Origin: Hungatella sp.
GTDB lineage: Bacteria > Bacillota > Clostridia > Lachnospirales > Lachnospiraceae
Length of the DNA: 38,794 nucleotides
Assembly (NCBI GenBank): GCA_022796015.1
Contig: JAAWHU010000027.1
Span: 1 to 38,794, forward strand
Reading direction: 5' to 3'
Numbering within the stretch: position 1 is the first letter of the stretch; every line of letters starts with the position of its first letter. The position numbers and the translations under genes were made by a program. This document shows positions 1 through 8,579 of the stretch, piece by piece. The notes under the pieces are model-generated. The model searched no databases and had not been told where the DNA came from. It saw nothing but the letters and a program-made list of their open reading frames with translations.

Positions 1-1
1 A

Positions 2-361
2 GATCTTGTAGGCACAAGCGAGGAATATAATGAAGAGGCGTTTATTAATTGTCATAACTATGATGAACATTCGTTAATGAAGAGGATACAGGAAATTGAT
101 AACAATGATGAGTTATGGGCAAAGATGGTTAGTGCGCCATGGAAAACTTCGCAACAACAGGCAAAGTATAATATAGATGTTGAAGCCTATCAGAATTTTA
201 TTGTAAATATACTTTTGAATGGTGTTCATAAGCGCCCAAGGGGTACTTTTACAAACATATATTACAGATGGTTTTTTAGAAGCTTTAAACCAGAACCCCT
301 ATATAGAAGGGTAGTGAGAAGGGCTAAAAGACTAATAAAAGCTACTGGAGGAAAAACATGA
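2..361 (+). CDS. C-terminal part of a GT10 (fucosyltransferase-like) glycosyltransferase, 5' end outside window
   Basis: The reading frame is open from the first bases of the window, so this is the 3' end of a longer gene; the ATG at 77 is internal. The visible part contains [14 protein letters not shown] followed by a helix ending in [16 protein letters not shown]. This resembles the C-terminal segment of bacterial GT10 alpha-1,3-fucosyltransferases (an A/SFIN.hd stretch, then a D.ND..Y..ML..P helix), and a basic tail follows. The stop overlaps the start of gmd by 4 bases (ATGA), so the two are translationally coupled. Because the next genes make a GDP-6-deoxy or 3,6-dideoxy sugar, the natural inference is a transferase using GDP-fucose or GDP-colitose. 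The donor-binding part is not visible, so the family call is moderate and the donor is a guess. Confidence 0.6.
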   Translation, partial: DLVGTSEEYNEEAFINCHNYDEHSLMKRIQEIDNNDELWAKMVSAPWKTSQQQAKYNIDVEAYQNFIVNILLNGVHKRPRGTFTNIYYRWFFRSFKPEPLYRRVVRRAKRLIKATGGKT

Positions 362-1425
362 AAAAAGCACTAATTACAGGCGTAACAGGCCAAGACGGCT
401 CCTACCTGTCTGAGTTTTTGATTGAAAAGGGATACGATGTCCATGGTATCATAAGAAGATCAAGCGTGGATTTCAGAGAGCGTATTGCTCATCTGGAAGG
501 ACATGAACGGTTTCATCTTCACTATGGCGATCTGTCTGATTCCCTAAGTCTTATAAAAATAATAGCTGCCGTAAGACCGAATGAAATCTACAATCTGGCG
601 GCCCAAAGCCATGTACAGGTCAGCTTTGATGTTCCGGAATCTACGGCTGATGTGGATGCAATAGGCGTGTTGAGAATTCTGGAAGCCGTCCGTGTGTGCG
701 GACTTGCTGAGACCTGCCGTATCTATCAGGCATCAACATCAGAACTTTATGGCAAGGTAGAAGGGGTTCCCCAATCGGAAACAACACCGTTTCATCCATA
801 TTCTCCCTATGCTGTTGCGAAACAATATGGGTTTTGGATCACAAAGGAGTACCGGGAGGCTTATGACATGTTCTGCTGCTCCGGTATTCTGTTTAATCAT
901 GAATCTGAGCGCCGGGGCGAGACATTCGTTACGAGGAAGATTACTCTGGCGGCGGCTCGCATTGCCGGTGGCAGGCAGGACAAGCTATATCTGGGAAATT
1001 TGTCTTCCCTGCGTGATTGGGGGTATGCCAAAGATTATGTGGAATGTATGTGGCGTATTCTGCAGAATGATAAACCAGAGGATTTTGTCATTGCCACAGG
1101 TGTACAGCACAGTGTTCGCGAATTTGCCACACTTGCCTTCCACTATGCCGGAATAGAAATTGAGTGGCTGGGAGAGGGCATGGATGAGAAGGGGATTGAC
1201 CAGTCCAGCGGTGCTGTTGTTGTTGAGGTTTCTCCCGATTTCTATCGACCTACCGATGTGGTTAATCTCTTGGGAGATCCGAGTAAAGCAAAGTGTGAGC
1301 TGGGCTGGAATCCGACAAAAACATCTTTTGAGGATTTGGTGCGGATTATGGTGGAGCATGATATGGAAAAGGTTGCCGCAGAGTGTGCCAAGGAATATAC
1401 CAAGCTCCATGGTTTTGGGGATTAA
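358..1425 (+). CDS. gmd: GDP-mannose 4,6-dehydratase
   Basis: This 355-residue short-chain dehydrogenase/reductase converts GDP-D-mannose to GDP-4-keto-6-deoxy-D-mannose in the cytoplasm. The nucleotide-binding GxxGxxG is at residues 8-14 (GVTGQDG). The catalytic set is visible as STSE at 126-129 and YxxxK at Y151/K155, and the GMD-typical [11 protein letters not shown] stretch is present. Length is normal for the family. It overlaps the upstream glycosyltransferase by 4 bases and is followed after 22 bases by the epimerase-reductase gene. Its product is the branch point between GDP-fucose, GDP-rhamnose, GDP-perosamine and GDP-colitose. The ColD-like gene two positions downstream points to the colitose branch. 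Confidence 0.95.
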   Translation: MKKALITGVTGQDGSYLSEFLIEKGYDVHGIIRRSSVDFRERIAHLEGHERFHLHYGDLSDSLSLIKIIAAVRPNEIYNLAAQSHVQVSFDVPESTADVDAIGVLRILEAVRVCGLAETCRIYQASTSELYGKVEGVPQSETTPFHPYSPYAVAKQYGFWITKEYREAYDMFCCSGILFNHESERRGETFVTRKITLAAARIAGGRQDKLYLGNLSSLRDWGYAKDYVECMWRILQNDKPEDFVIATGVQHSVREFATLAFHYAGIEIEWLGEGMDEKGIDQSSGAVVVEVSPDFYRPTDVVNLLGDPSKAKCELGWNPTKTSFEDLVRIMVEHDMEKVAAECAKEYTKLHGFGD

Positions 1426-1447
1426 AGCCGAGGCTGGAGAGACAGAT

Positions 1448-2410
1448 ATGGATAAGAACAGTAAAATTTTTATAGCAGGACGGGGCGGTCAGGTGGGGGC
1501 GGCCATAGAAAAAAAGTTTCGCAGGGAAGGATATGAGAATATCATCGGGCTCAGATCCAGTGAGCTGGATCTGAGGGAGCAGGCTCTGGTACGGGAATAT
1601 TTTGAGAAAGAACGGCCTGAGTATGTGGTTCTTGCGGCAGCGAAGGTAGGGGGGATTATGGCAAATATGCAGTCTCCTGCTGAATTTCTCTATGATAACC
1701 TGGCCATTCAAAATAATATTATTGAGTGTTCCCGCATCTACAAAGTGAAGAAGCTTTTGTTCTTGGCATCATCCTGTATTTATCCCCGTCTTTCCCCACA
1801 GCCTATGAAGGAAGAATATCTGCTGGATGGTAAGCTGGAGCCAACGAATGAAGGATATGCTGTCGCTAAGATTGCCGGGCTTAAAATGTGCCAGTATTAC
1901 AATATGCAGTATGGAACGGATTACATATCGGTTATGCCGTGTAATATTTATGGTTATGGTGACAATTTCAACCCAACAAAGTCCCATGTGGTTGCCGCTT
2001 TGATTCGCAAAGTTCATGAGGCAAAAGTCAGCAAAGCCAAGTCAATCCCCATGTGGGGGACTGGCAGGGCGAGACGTGAATTGATGTTTGCAGAGGATCT
2101 TGCCGATGCATGTTTTTACCTTTTTGGCAGTTATTCAGGGAATGAATTTTTTAATGTGGGGGTCGGATCGGACATAAGCATGAAAGAACTGGCCGAACTG
2201 ATTATGGATGTGGAGGATTATCATGTGGAGCTTGCGTTTGATCCGAGCAAACCAGATGGAATGCCGCAGAAGTTAATGGATGTATCCAGGCTGTCAAGGG
2301 CCGGGTGGAGGGCGAAAACCAATTTGCGGGAAGGCCTTGAGAAGACCTATAGATATTTCCTGGATGTGGTTTTGCCAATGGAGCAGGGGAAAGAAGAAGG
2401 ACAGGAATAG
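1448..2410 (+). CDS. GDP-L-fucose synthase / GDP-L-colitose synthase family epimerase-reductase
   Basis: This 320-residue SDR enzyme performs 3,5-epimerisation (or 5-epimerisation) and 4-reduction of a GDP-4-keto-6-deoxysugar. The NADPH motif GRGGQVG is at 11-17. Residues matching the characterised E. coli GDP-fucose synthase site are present: S108 and C110 in ASSCIYP, Y137/K141 in YAVAK, and H180 in KSHVV. I start it at the ATG at 1448, which follows a GGAGAG ribosome site; the longer open frame from 1160 overlaps gmd and is a shadow. Fcl and ColC are close relatives and use the same residues, so sequence alone does not separate them. The adjacent ColD-type dehydratase favours ColC (GDP-colitose synthase) by context. 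Confidence 0.88.
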   Translation: MDKNSKIFIAGRGGQVGAAIEKKFRREGYENIIGLRSSELDLREQALVREYFEKERPEYVVLAAAKVGGIMANMQSPAEFLYDNLAIQNNIIECSRIYKVKKLLFLASSCIYPRLSPQPMKEEYLLDGKLEPTNEGYAVAKIAGLKMCQYYNMQYGTDYISVMPCNIYGYGDNFNPTKSHVVAALIRKVHEAKVSKAKSIPMWGTGRARRELMFAEDLADACFYLFGSYSGNEFFNVGVGSDISMKELAELIMDVEDYHVELAFDPSKPDGMPQKLMDVSRLSRAGWRAKTNLREGLEKTYRYFLDVVLPMEQGKEEGQE

Positions 2411-2448
2411 TTTCGGCAAAGATGCCGGAGAACAGAGGGAGGAGCATA

Positions 2449-3612
2449 ATGAGATACAGTCTTTCTAATGATACATGGGGCGCTGAGGAACTTGAAGCCG
2501 CCCATAAGGTAATGGATTCCCGTTATTTTACCATGGGTTCTAATGTAAAACAGTATGAAAATGACTTTGCCGAAAAGTTCGGAGCCAAATATGCGGTCAT
2601 GTCCAATTCCGGGTCATCGGCAAATCTGCTGACTATGGCGGCACTTTTATATTCCGGCCGTCTTCAGAAAGGAGACGAAGTCCTTGTAACGGCGGTGTCC
2701 TGGAGTACGACTTATTTTCCTATCAGCCAAATGGGATTTAAGATTCGCTTTGTGGATATTAATCTCAATACGCTGAATGTGGATGTGGATGCGTTGGAAG
2801 ACGCAGTTACCCCAGAGACAAAGGCAGTCATGCTGGTGAATCTATTAGGCAATCCTAACGAGTTTGACAGGATAAAGAAAATCTGTGATAAATACGGGCT
2901 TATTATGCTTGAGGATAACTGCGAGTCTATGGGTGCGGTTTTTGATGGCAGATGTGCGGGAACATTTGGTTTAATAGGCGCTTTTTCCACTTATTATTCA
3001 CACCATCTTTGTACTATGGAGGGCGGAATGAATGTGACAGATGATGAAGAACTGTACCACTATATGCTTTCGATCCGCTCCCATGGATGGACCAGACATC
3101 TGCCTGATGGTTCGACTATATATAGAAAGCTTAATGACCCATTCTATGAGAGCTTCAACTTTATTATGCCGGGATTTAATATAAGGCCGCTGGAACTTGA
3201 AGCGGCAGTTGGTATTGAACAGTTGAAAAAATTAGACGCCTTTATCGAACAGAGAAGGGAAAATGCGAGATTGTTTAAAGACAGAATGGAATCAGAGACT
3301 TCTTTTCTGACACAGCAGGAGACAGGCGATGCATCCTGGTTTGGATTTGCCATTATTCTGCCTCAGGAGATAAAAGGAAGCAGGGATAGATTCACAGAGG
3401 CCCTGATGGCTAATGAGATTGAGGTCAGGCCTATTGTGGCAGGCAATTTTGTTCGTCAGAAAGCCCTGAAATACCTTGATTATAGTATTAGCGGCGCCCT
3501 TAGCAATGCGGATTATATTCATGATAATGGATTTTTTGTGGGAAACCATTCTATTGAAATGAGAGATAACATTAACCTTCTGATTGATGTTTTAAAATCA
3601 GTAAAGCTATAA
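2449..3612 (+). CDS. colD: ColD-type GDP-4-keto-6-deoxy-D-mannose 3-dehydratase (PLP enzyme)
   Basis: This 387-residue protein belongs to the DegT/DnrJ/EryC1/StrS fold but carries the dehydratase signature. Where the sugar aminotransferases have the PLP-binding lysine (SF..VKHxTTGEGG), this protein reads STYYSHHLCTMEGG, so H185 replaces Lys. That substitution is the known mark of ColD, which removes the C3 hydroxyl. The PLP aspartate is visible as D156 in LEDNCES. From memory, segments such as AVSWSTTY, VNLLGNPN, CAGTFGL, PGFNIRPLE, QQETG.SSWFGF and FVGNH also occur in enterobacterial ColD, and the length (about 388) matches. The start at 2449 is supported by GGAGG just upstream; the frame from 2422 is less likely. 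Its product feeds the preceding epimerase-reductase. Confidence 0.9.
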   Translation: MRYSLSNDTWGAEELEAAHKVMDSRYFTMGSNVKQYENDFAEKFGAKYAVMSNSGSSANLLTMAALLYSGRLQKGDEVLVTAVSWSTTYFPISQMGFKIRFVDINLNTLNVDVDALEDAVTPETKAVMLVNLLGNPNEFDRIKKICDKYGLIMLEDNCESMGAVFDGRCAGTFGLIGAFSTYYSHHLCTMEGGMNVTDDEELYHYMLSIRSHGWTRHLPDGSTIYRKLNDPFYESFNFIMPGFNIRPLELEAAVGIEQLKKLDAFIEQRRENARLFKDRMESETSFLTQQETGDASWFGFAIILPQEIKGSRDRFTEALMANEIEVRPIVAGNFVRQKALKYLDYSISGALSNADYIHDNGFFVGNHSIEMRDNINLLIDVLKSVKL

Positions 3613-3654
3613 AATTTTAAAATACATGAGAGAAAGGAATACAGTAAATAACAA

Positions 3655-4983
3655 ATGAACATCATCTTGCTGTCCGGGGGATCAGGAAAGCGCTTATGGC
3701 CGCTGTCCAACGATATACGATCAAAACAATTCATAAAGATATTCAGGAAACCAGATGGTGAGTATGAGTCCATGGTGCAGAGGGTTTACCGTCAGATAAA
3801 AAGTGTGGAACCGGATGCCTCCATAACCATTGCAACCTCCAAATCTCAGGTTTCCGCTATCCATAACCAGTTAGGAGAGGATGTGGGAATCAGTGTTGAG
3901 CCCTGTCGAAGAGACACATTCGCCGCCATTGCCCTTGCCACTGCATATCTGCATGATGTGAAGGGAGTTGGAAGAAACGAGGCTGTAGTGGTTTGTCCTG
4001 TGGATCCCTATGTGGAAGAGGATTATTTCAAATGTATCAATGAGTTGTATCGGTCGGCGGAGCGTGGAGAAAAGAATCTTGTCCTCATGGGCATACAACC
4101 TACCTATCCAAGTGAAAAGTACGGCTATATCAGGCCAAAGGCTGATGATAAAGGGAATGATGGTTTTACTTTTACGGAGAAGCCCAGCAAAGAGAAGGCG
4201 GAGGAATATATTGCCGCAGGCGCTTTGTGGAACGGCGGAGTGTTTGCATATAAACTCAATTATGTGTTGGAAAAGAGCAGAGAACTGCTGGGAATGCGGG
4301 ATTATTCTGAATTGCTTAACTCTTATGATGCTCTTGAAAAGATTAGCTTTGACTATGCTGTGGTGGAGCAGGAGACGAGCATTAAGGTAATACATTATTC
4401 TGGTAAGTGGAAGGATCTGGGTACATGGAACACACTTACAGAGGCCATGGAAGAGAATACAATAGGCAATGCAAGATTATCTGATACCTGTTCCGATGTC
4501 CATGTGATTAACGAACTGGATGTACCGGTTCTCGGTGTAGGTCTCCATGGCCTTGTAATAAGCGCTTCTCCCGAGGGAATTCTGGTATCTGACAAGGAGC
4601 AGAGCTCCTACATTAAACCCTTTGTGGATGCAATCCATGGACAGGTTATGTTTGCTGAGAAGAGCTGGGGCAGTTATCGGGTCCTGGATGCAGGAGAGGG
4701 CAGCCTGACGGTAAAAGTCACACTGAATCCCGGCCAAAGTATGAACTATCATAGCCATGAGCGCCGTGATGAGGTCTGGACTGTGATATCAGGTGCAGGA
4801 TGTACCATTATCAACGGTATGGAGCACTTGATAAAGACAAATGATGTAATTACTATGGCGGCCGGTGTCAGGCATACTGTGATTGCAGGGGACTCTGGTT
4901 TGCAGCTCATAGAGGTTCAGGTGGGGGCCGAAATAAGCGTGAAGGACAAGAAGAAATACGAGATGCCAGGCCGACAACCATAA
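3655..4983 (+). CDS. manC: Mannose-1-phosphate guanylyltransferase with C-terminal cupin (PMI-like) domain
   Basis: This 442-residue type II enzyme makes GDP-mannose from mannose-1-phosphate and GTP. The N-terminal nucleotidyltransferase has GGSGKRLWPLS at residues 8-18, then FTEKPS and WNGGVF, and GKWKDLGTW closes that domain. The C-terminal cupin has PGQSMNYHSHERRDEVWTV, the metal-binding phosphomannose-isomerase-type motif, so the protein may be bifunctional (fructose-6-P isomerase plus guanylyltransferase). An AGAAAGGA stretch lies about 16 bases before the ATG, which is a wide spacing. The gene sits 42 bases after colD and 39 bases before the phosphomannomutase gene, in one operon. It supplies the GDP-mannose used by gmd. 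Confidence 0.93.
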   Translation: MNIILLSGGSGKRLWPLSNDIRSKQFIKIFRKPDGEYESMVQRVYRQIKSVEPDASITIATSKSQVSAIHNQLGEDVGISVEPCRRDTFAAIALATAYLHDVKGVGRNEAVVVCPVDPYVEEDYFKCINELYRSAERGEKNLVLMGIQPTYPSEKYGYIRPKADDKGNDGFTFTEKPSKEKAEEYIAAGALWNGGVFAYKLNYVLEKSRELLGMRDYSELLNSYDALEKISFDYAVVEQETSIKVIHYSGKWKDLGTWNTLTEAMEENTIGNARLSDTCSDVHVINELDVPVLGVGLHGLVISASPEGILVSDKEQSSYIKPFVDAIHGQVMFAEKSWGSYRVLDAGEGSLTVKVTLNPGQSMNYHSHERRDEVWTVISGAGCTIINGMEHLIKTNDVITMAAGVRHTVIAGDSGLQLIEVQVGAEISVKDKKKYEMPGRQP

Positions 4984-5022
4984 GAGAAAGATATTTACAG
5001 GAGAATATAACAACTTGAGGAT

Positions 5023-6738
5023 ATGGGTTTGATCGATTATAAAGCTGAATATAACAGATGGCTTGAACATGTTGCGGAGGACCAAGTGTTGGAAGAGCTG
5101 AGAGGCATGGATGATGCGGCTATTGAGAATGCATTTTATCAGGTTCTCTCATTTGGTACAGGCGGGCTTCGCGGGATTATGGGTGCAGGAACCAACCGCA
5201 TGAATCATTGCACGGTTCAAAAGGCGAGTCAGGGATTAGCGAATTATATGAATGCTCATTATGAGAACCCAAGGATTGCTATTTCCTATGACAGTCGAGT
5301 TAATAGTGAAGATTTTGCTAAGACAGCCTCCAGTGTATTTGCTGCAAACGGAATAAAAGTGTATGTCTATGCAGAACTAATGCCCACGCCCTGCTTGAGC
5401 TTTGCAGTACGGGAGTTAGGGTGTTCTGCAGGCATCATGATAACAGCCTCTCATAATCCGGCAGAGTACAACGGATATAAAGTTTATGGTCCTGATGGAT
5501 GCCAGATAACCACAGAAACGGCTGGGAAGATATTGACAGAAATTGAGAAGCTGGATGTATTTACAGATGTGAGAAGGATATCTTGGGAATCTGCGAAGAT
5601 GCAAGGTGCCCTTGAGATAATCCCTGATAAGATTTATGACAGATTCACAGAGAAAGTGAAAAAACAGTCTGTCCTTTTTGAGGACAAAATAGACAGGAAG
5701 ATAGCTATTGTCTACACGCCCCTCAATGGAACCGGACTGAAACCAGTCACAAGGGTACTAGAAGAAAGTGGATTTACGAACATTACAGTGGTGGAGGAGC
5801 AGAAAAATCCTGATGGAAACTTCCCTACCTGCCCATACCCAAATCCTGAGATTAGAGAAGCAATGGAACTGGGGCTGGAGTACTGTAGCCGCGTTAATGC
5901 AGACTTGCTGCTTGCCACCGACCCGGATGCTGATCGGTGTGGAATCGCGGTTAAGACGGAGACAAATGATTATCGGCTGTTGTCCGGCAATGAAGTGGGA
6001 CTTTTGCTCCTTGATTTCATCTGCTCACAGCGGATAAAACATGGGAAAATGCCTGCAGCCCCTGTATTCGTTAAAACCATAGCTACTGTCGATTTGGCGG
6101 AAAAGATAGCAGAAAGCTATGGTGTCCGGACAGTTAATGTGCTGACTGGCTTTAAGTTTATCGGAGAAGTGATCGGCAAACTTGAGTCTGAAGGCAGGGA
6201 AAAGGATTATATCTGTGGATTTGAAGAGTCCTACGGTTATCTGACGGGTGTTTATGTCCGTGATAAAGATGGCGTCAACGCCGCCTTTATGATAGCTGAA
6301 ATGTTTGCATATTATAAGACGAAAGGCATCAGCCTGCCGGATAAATTGAATGAGTTGTATGATAAGTATGGTTATTGCAGAAACACTCTGCACAGCTATG
6401 AGTTTGAGGGTTCTGCCGGTATGGATAGAATGCGGGAGATTATGAAGGCCTTTAGGAAAGGAATTGGTAACATAGGAGGCTATAAGGTAATTCGGACAGA
6501 AGACTATTATACTGGCCTGAATGGACTGCCGCCCTCTGATGTTCTCAAATTTTTCTTTAAGGATACAGCGGGTAAGAATACAGCCGCTGGTAGGACCGAA
6601 GTAACAGGATCGGTTGTCGTTCGTCCAAGCGGTACAGAACCAAAGTTGAAAATCTATATCTCTGTCACGGCGAAAAGTGAAAAACGGGCCAGGGAGGCGG
6701 AGGAGCAGATAATCCGGAATTTTCTTTACGGTAAATAA
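5023..6738 (+). CDS. manB: Phosphomannomutase/phosphoglucomutase (alpha-D-phosphohexomutase)
   Basis: This 571-residue phosphohexomutase interconverts mannose-6-P and mannose-1-P and/or the glucose isomers. The phosphoserine loop TASHNP has S143, the metal loop is DPDADR, the sugar loop is GFEESYGY, and the phosphate-binding loop is RPSGTEPKLK near the C-terminus. Length and N-terminal layout (FGTGGLRGIMGAG) are closer to the long Firmicute PgcA-type mutases than to classical short ManB, so glucose specificity is possible. Its place directly after manC argues for a role in GDP-mannose supply. The ATG has GAGG only 2 bases upstream and a better AGGAG about 20 bases upstream, so translation may be inefficient or coupled. 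It is the last gene of the sugar-nucleotide operon. Confidence 0.9.
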   Translation: MGLIDYKAEYNRWLEHVAEDQVLEELRGMDDAAIENAFYQVLSFGTGGLRGIMGAGTNRMNHCTVQKASQGLANYMNAHYENPRIAISYDSRVNSEDFAKTASSVFAANGIKVYVYAELMPTPCLSFAVRELGCSAGIMITASHNPAEYNGYKVYGPDGCQITTETAGKILTEIEKLDVFTDVRRISWESAKMQGALEIIPDKIYDRFTEKVKKQSVLFEDKIDRKIAIVYTPLNGTGLKPVTRVLEESGFTNITVVEEQKNPDGNFPTCPYPNPEIREAMELGLEYCSRVNADLLLATDPDADRCGIAVKTETNDYRLLSGNEVGLLLLDFICSQRIKHGKMPAAPVFVKTIATVDLAEKIAESYGVRTVNVLTGFKFIGEVIGKLESEGREKDYICGFEESYGYLTGVYVRDKDGVNAAFMIAEMFAYYKTKGISLPDKLNELYDKYGYCRNTLHSYEFEGSAGMDRMREIMKAFRKGIGNIGGYKVIRTEDYYTGLNGLPPSDVLKFFFKDTAGKNTAAGRTEVTGSVVVRPSGTEPKLKIYISVTAKSEKRAREAEEQIIRNFLYGK

Positions 6739-6798
6739 TGTCTTGGGATATTCGGAAATGGTCGAAAGGATAAAAAGATACTGGATATCAATAAAGAC

Positions 6799-6827
6799 TT
6801 TACACCTTTTTAAATGACTGGTATAAT
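6799..6827 (+). promoter_or_regulatory. Strong sigma-A-type promoter for the 53-residue ORF
   Basis: TTTACA at 6799-6804 and a perfect TATAAT at 6822-6827 are separated by exactly 17 bases. The small ORF starts 47 bases after the -10 box. Confidence 0.8.
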
Positions 6828-6874
6828 GAGGATATCAAATACATGTAAACAGTATTTTAGAAAGAGGTGGCTAT

Positions 6875-7036
6875 ATGGGAATGACAAATAAGCAATTCCA
6901 GGGATTTGTCAGACTTACATTGGCACAAATCGAAAGAGCCTTGAAAGAATCCCCAGAAAATAAGGAGCTACAAGAACTGAAAGACATTTTTCAAGATTCG
7001 CAGGGTTTGATGATCAACCTCAGCAAGCAAATTTGA
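6875..7036 (+). CDS. Small 53-residue protein of unknown function
   Basis: This short frame begins MGMTNKQFQGFVRLTLAQIE and ends in INLSKQI. It has a good ribosome site (AGAGGTGG) and a near-consensus promoter upstream, and a 16-bp-stem hairpin follows, so it looks like a complete monocistronic unit. The sequence is predicted mostly helical and amphipathic, with a charged middle (LKESPENKELQELKDIF) and no signal peptide or obvious transmembrane segment. Short MTNKQF-type proteins are common hypotheticals in clostridia, but I know no function. The alternative is that it is only a spacer peptide; the promoter, SD and terminator together make a real gene more likely. Confidence 0.7.
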   Translation: MGMTNKQFQGFVRLTLAQIERALKESPENKELQELKDIFQDSQGLMINLSKQI

Positions 7037-7053
7037 ACTACTTCGCAATTTTC

Positions 7054-7101
7054 AAACCGGCTATGGTATCATGTCAGCAGAGACTATACCATAGCCGGTT
7101 T
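7054..7101. terminator. Long hairpin after the small ORF, probable terminator
   Basis: AAACCGGCTATGGTAT at 7054-7069 is perfectly complementary to 7086-7101, giving a 16-bp stem with a 16-base loop. The T-rich tail after the right arm is short (TTTTG), so termination could be partial. It also faces the LysR remnant on the other strand. Confidence 0.65.
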
Positions 7102-7119
7102 TGTGCTGTGTAAAGGAAT

Positions 7120-7275
7120 ATCTTCATTCTTCACAAGAGACAGGTCGATCTCTTCCTGTCTCTTTAATTCTTCCAGCCGACTGTGGCGGCGGGGCACTGC
7201 GAGAAAGATTTCCTCGTCTATAATCGGATAGTATTCGTCATTGGTTCGGTCATTCTGAGTGAGGGTGACAAAGGC
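7120..7275 (-). pseudogene. Remnant of a LysR-type regulator substrate-binding domain
   Basis: On the minus strand the open frame from 7365 to 7084 contains DEEIFLAVPRRHSRLEEL followed by EEIDLSLVKNEDI. This matches the central part of a LysR effector domain, where E.l.lavp..HpLa and a later iDLs.l.de pattern are typical. No helix-turn-helix or C-terminal half is present, and the frame runs into the hairpin at 7086-7101 where a real LysR would continue. I read it as a decayed gene fragment of about 50 residues. Given how many LysR genes lie nearby, it may be the relic of a duplicated neighbour. Chance resemblance cannot be excluded. Confidence 0.4.
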
Positions 7276-7365
7276 CAGGAAATGTATTGAATTTGCCTTT
7301 GCAATATGATATAAATGCAAGGTGAGAGAAAGAGTATAAAGCCGTAACGACAGGAGGAAGCACAT

Positions 7366-7644
7366 ATGGGACTCGGCATGGATTATATTTATTCCTCTGA
7401 TAACCAGGAGATCTTGATTGAGGTTCAGCAGAAGACAGTGCGCAGGAATGTGATTGAGCAGTATATCCGGTGCAGAAAAGAAAAGGGGATCACCCAGGCC
7501 GAGCTTGCCAAGCGGGCAGGGCTCCCCCGGACCAATGTGACCCGGTTTGAAAGCGGAAACTACAATCCTTCTCTGGAGATGATGGTGCGGATTGCTTCGG
7601 CCCTGGGCATGAAGCTGGAGATCAGGCTTGAAGAGAGCCTCTAG
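7366..7644 (+). CDS. XRE-family helix-turn-helix protein (HigA-like antitoxin type)
   Basis: This 92-residue protein has a C-terminal HTH (Cro/C1 type). The visible stretch GITQAELAKRAGLPRTNVTR is followed by FESGNYNPSLEMMVRIASAL and the ending MKLEIRLEE. Proteins with this layout are often the antitoxin in HigBA/RelE-type pairs. No toxin-like gene is adjacent: upstream is a LysR relic and downstream a convergent LysR gene whose stop lies 2 bases away. It therefore looks like an orphan regulator or a surviving antitoxin. The start has a strong AGGAGG site 9 bases upstream. Confidence 0.85.
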   Translation: MGLGMDYIYSSDNQEILIEVQQKTVRRNVIEQYIRCRKEKGITQAELAKRAGLPRTNVTRFESGNYNPSLEMMVRIASALGMKLEIRLEESL

Positions 7645-7646
7645 GA

Positions 7647-8579
7647 CTAATTCACCAGAAGATACTGAATAAAGCTTTTTACAGCAAAGGACGTATAATT
7701 TCTGTCCGGCAGTATGGCATAGAAAGTCCGGGTTGCTAATGGGGACTCCAGCTTATAGAACAGGAGAGGGACTTCTGCAGTGCGGATCAGACGGTCGCTT
7801 ACAAAGGTACATCCAAAGTCTTCTGCCGCCAGATGATATGCGGTGGCCAGCTGGGACAGGTGCAGCTTGACCTTTGGTTCAACCCCGGCTTCTTTAAAAA
7901 TCTGAACCGCACGGTCATAAAGATTATTGCCGGGTGTTAGAAGAATATATTCCAAATCACAAAATGACTGGAAGGGGGCCAGGGGACAGGAGGAGGACAG
8001 ATGTTTTTCCTCCATAATATCCCGGGCAGTCAGGGCCTTGTCCCGGACAGCTGCATTCAGAGGGCAGCCGTACGGCACGGCAAGGAGGATATGATCCTGA
8101 AAACAGGAATACCGCTCAAATTCCTTCATAAGATCCGAGTCACAGCTGAAGGTAAGGTCGATGTTTCGATTTCTCAGCATTTCTGTCAGCACATCAGAAC
8201 TTTCTTCCATGATTTCCAGTTCAATTCCAGGATACATTCTGGAGAATCCCGTCAGGAGTTTCGGAAGAATATAGGCATTCAGATAGTGGGAGCCGCCTAA
8301 GCGGAGACTCCCCGAATTCAGATTCTGAAAATCATAAATCTGTTTTTCAAGATCATATTCCAATCCCTGAATCCGTTCTATTGTCTGAATATAGGCCTGG
8401 CCGGCAGGAGTCAGGCGCAGGGGGCGCCGGCTCCGGTCAAAGAGCGGCATTCCGATGGAGGCTTCCATCTTCTGCAGGGCAATGCTCAAGGCGGGCTGGG
8501 AGATATAGAGATGCTGGGCGGCCTTTGAGAAACTGCCATCCAGATATAGCTGATAGATATATTTGAACTCTGGCTGCAT
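7647..8579 (-). CDS. LysR-type transcriptional regulator
   Basis: This 310-residue protein has the N-terminal winged HTH (GSFSKAAQHLYISQPALSIA) and a periplasmic-binding-like effector domain. The open frame extends to 8825, but the ATG at 8579 gives the standard LysR N-terminus and has a GAGG site upstream on the minus strand; the extra 82 residues are a hydrophobic, AT-rich shadow. It is divergent from the UxaA-type dehydratase genes across a 102-bp AT-rich gap, the classic arrangement for a LysR regulator controlling its neighbour in response to pathway substrate or product. The effector is unknown. Confidence 0.92.
   Translation of the reverse strand: MQPEFKYIYQLYLDGSFSKAAQHLYISQPALSIALQKMEASIGMPLFDRSRRPLRLTPAGQAYIQTIERIQGLEYDLEKQIYDFQNLNSGSLRLGGSHYLNAYILPKLLTGFSRMYPGIELEIMEESSDVLTEMLRNRNIDLTFSCDSDLMKEFERYSCFQDHILLAVPYGCPLNAAVRDKALTARDIMEEKHLSSSCPLAPFQSFCDLEYILLTPGNNLYDRAVQIFKEAGVEPKVKLHLSQLATAYHLAAEDFGCTFVSDRLIRTAEVPLLFYKLESPLATRTFYAILPDRNYTSFAVKSFIQYLLVN

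Noticed and set aside
1160..1447. Longer N-terminus for the Fcl/ColC-type protein
   Set aside because: It overlaps most of the gmd 3' end, and the ATG at 1448 gives the standard NADPH-binding start.
2449..3612. Perosamine synthase or other sugar aminotransferase
   Set aside because: The PLP-binding lysine is replaced by histidine, which fits a ColD dehydratase and not a transaminase.
7366..7644. Complete toxin-antitoxin pair
   Set aside because: The XRE protein looks antitoxin-like, but no toxin frame lies on either side.
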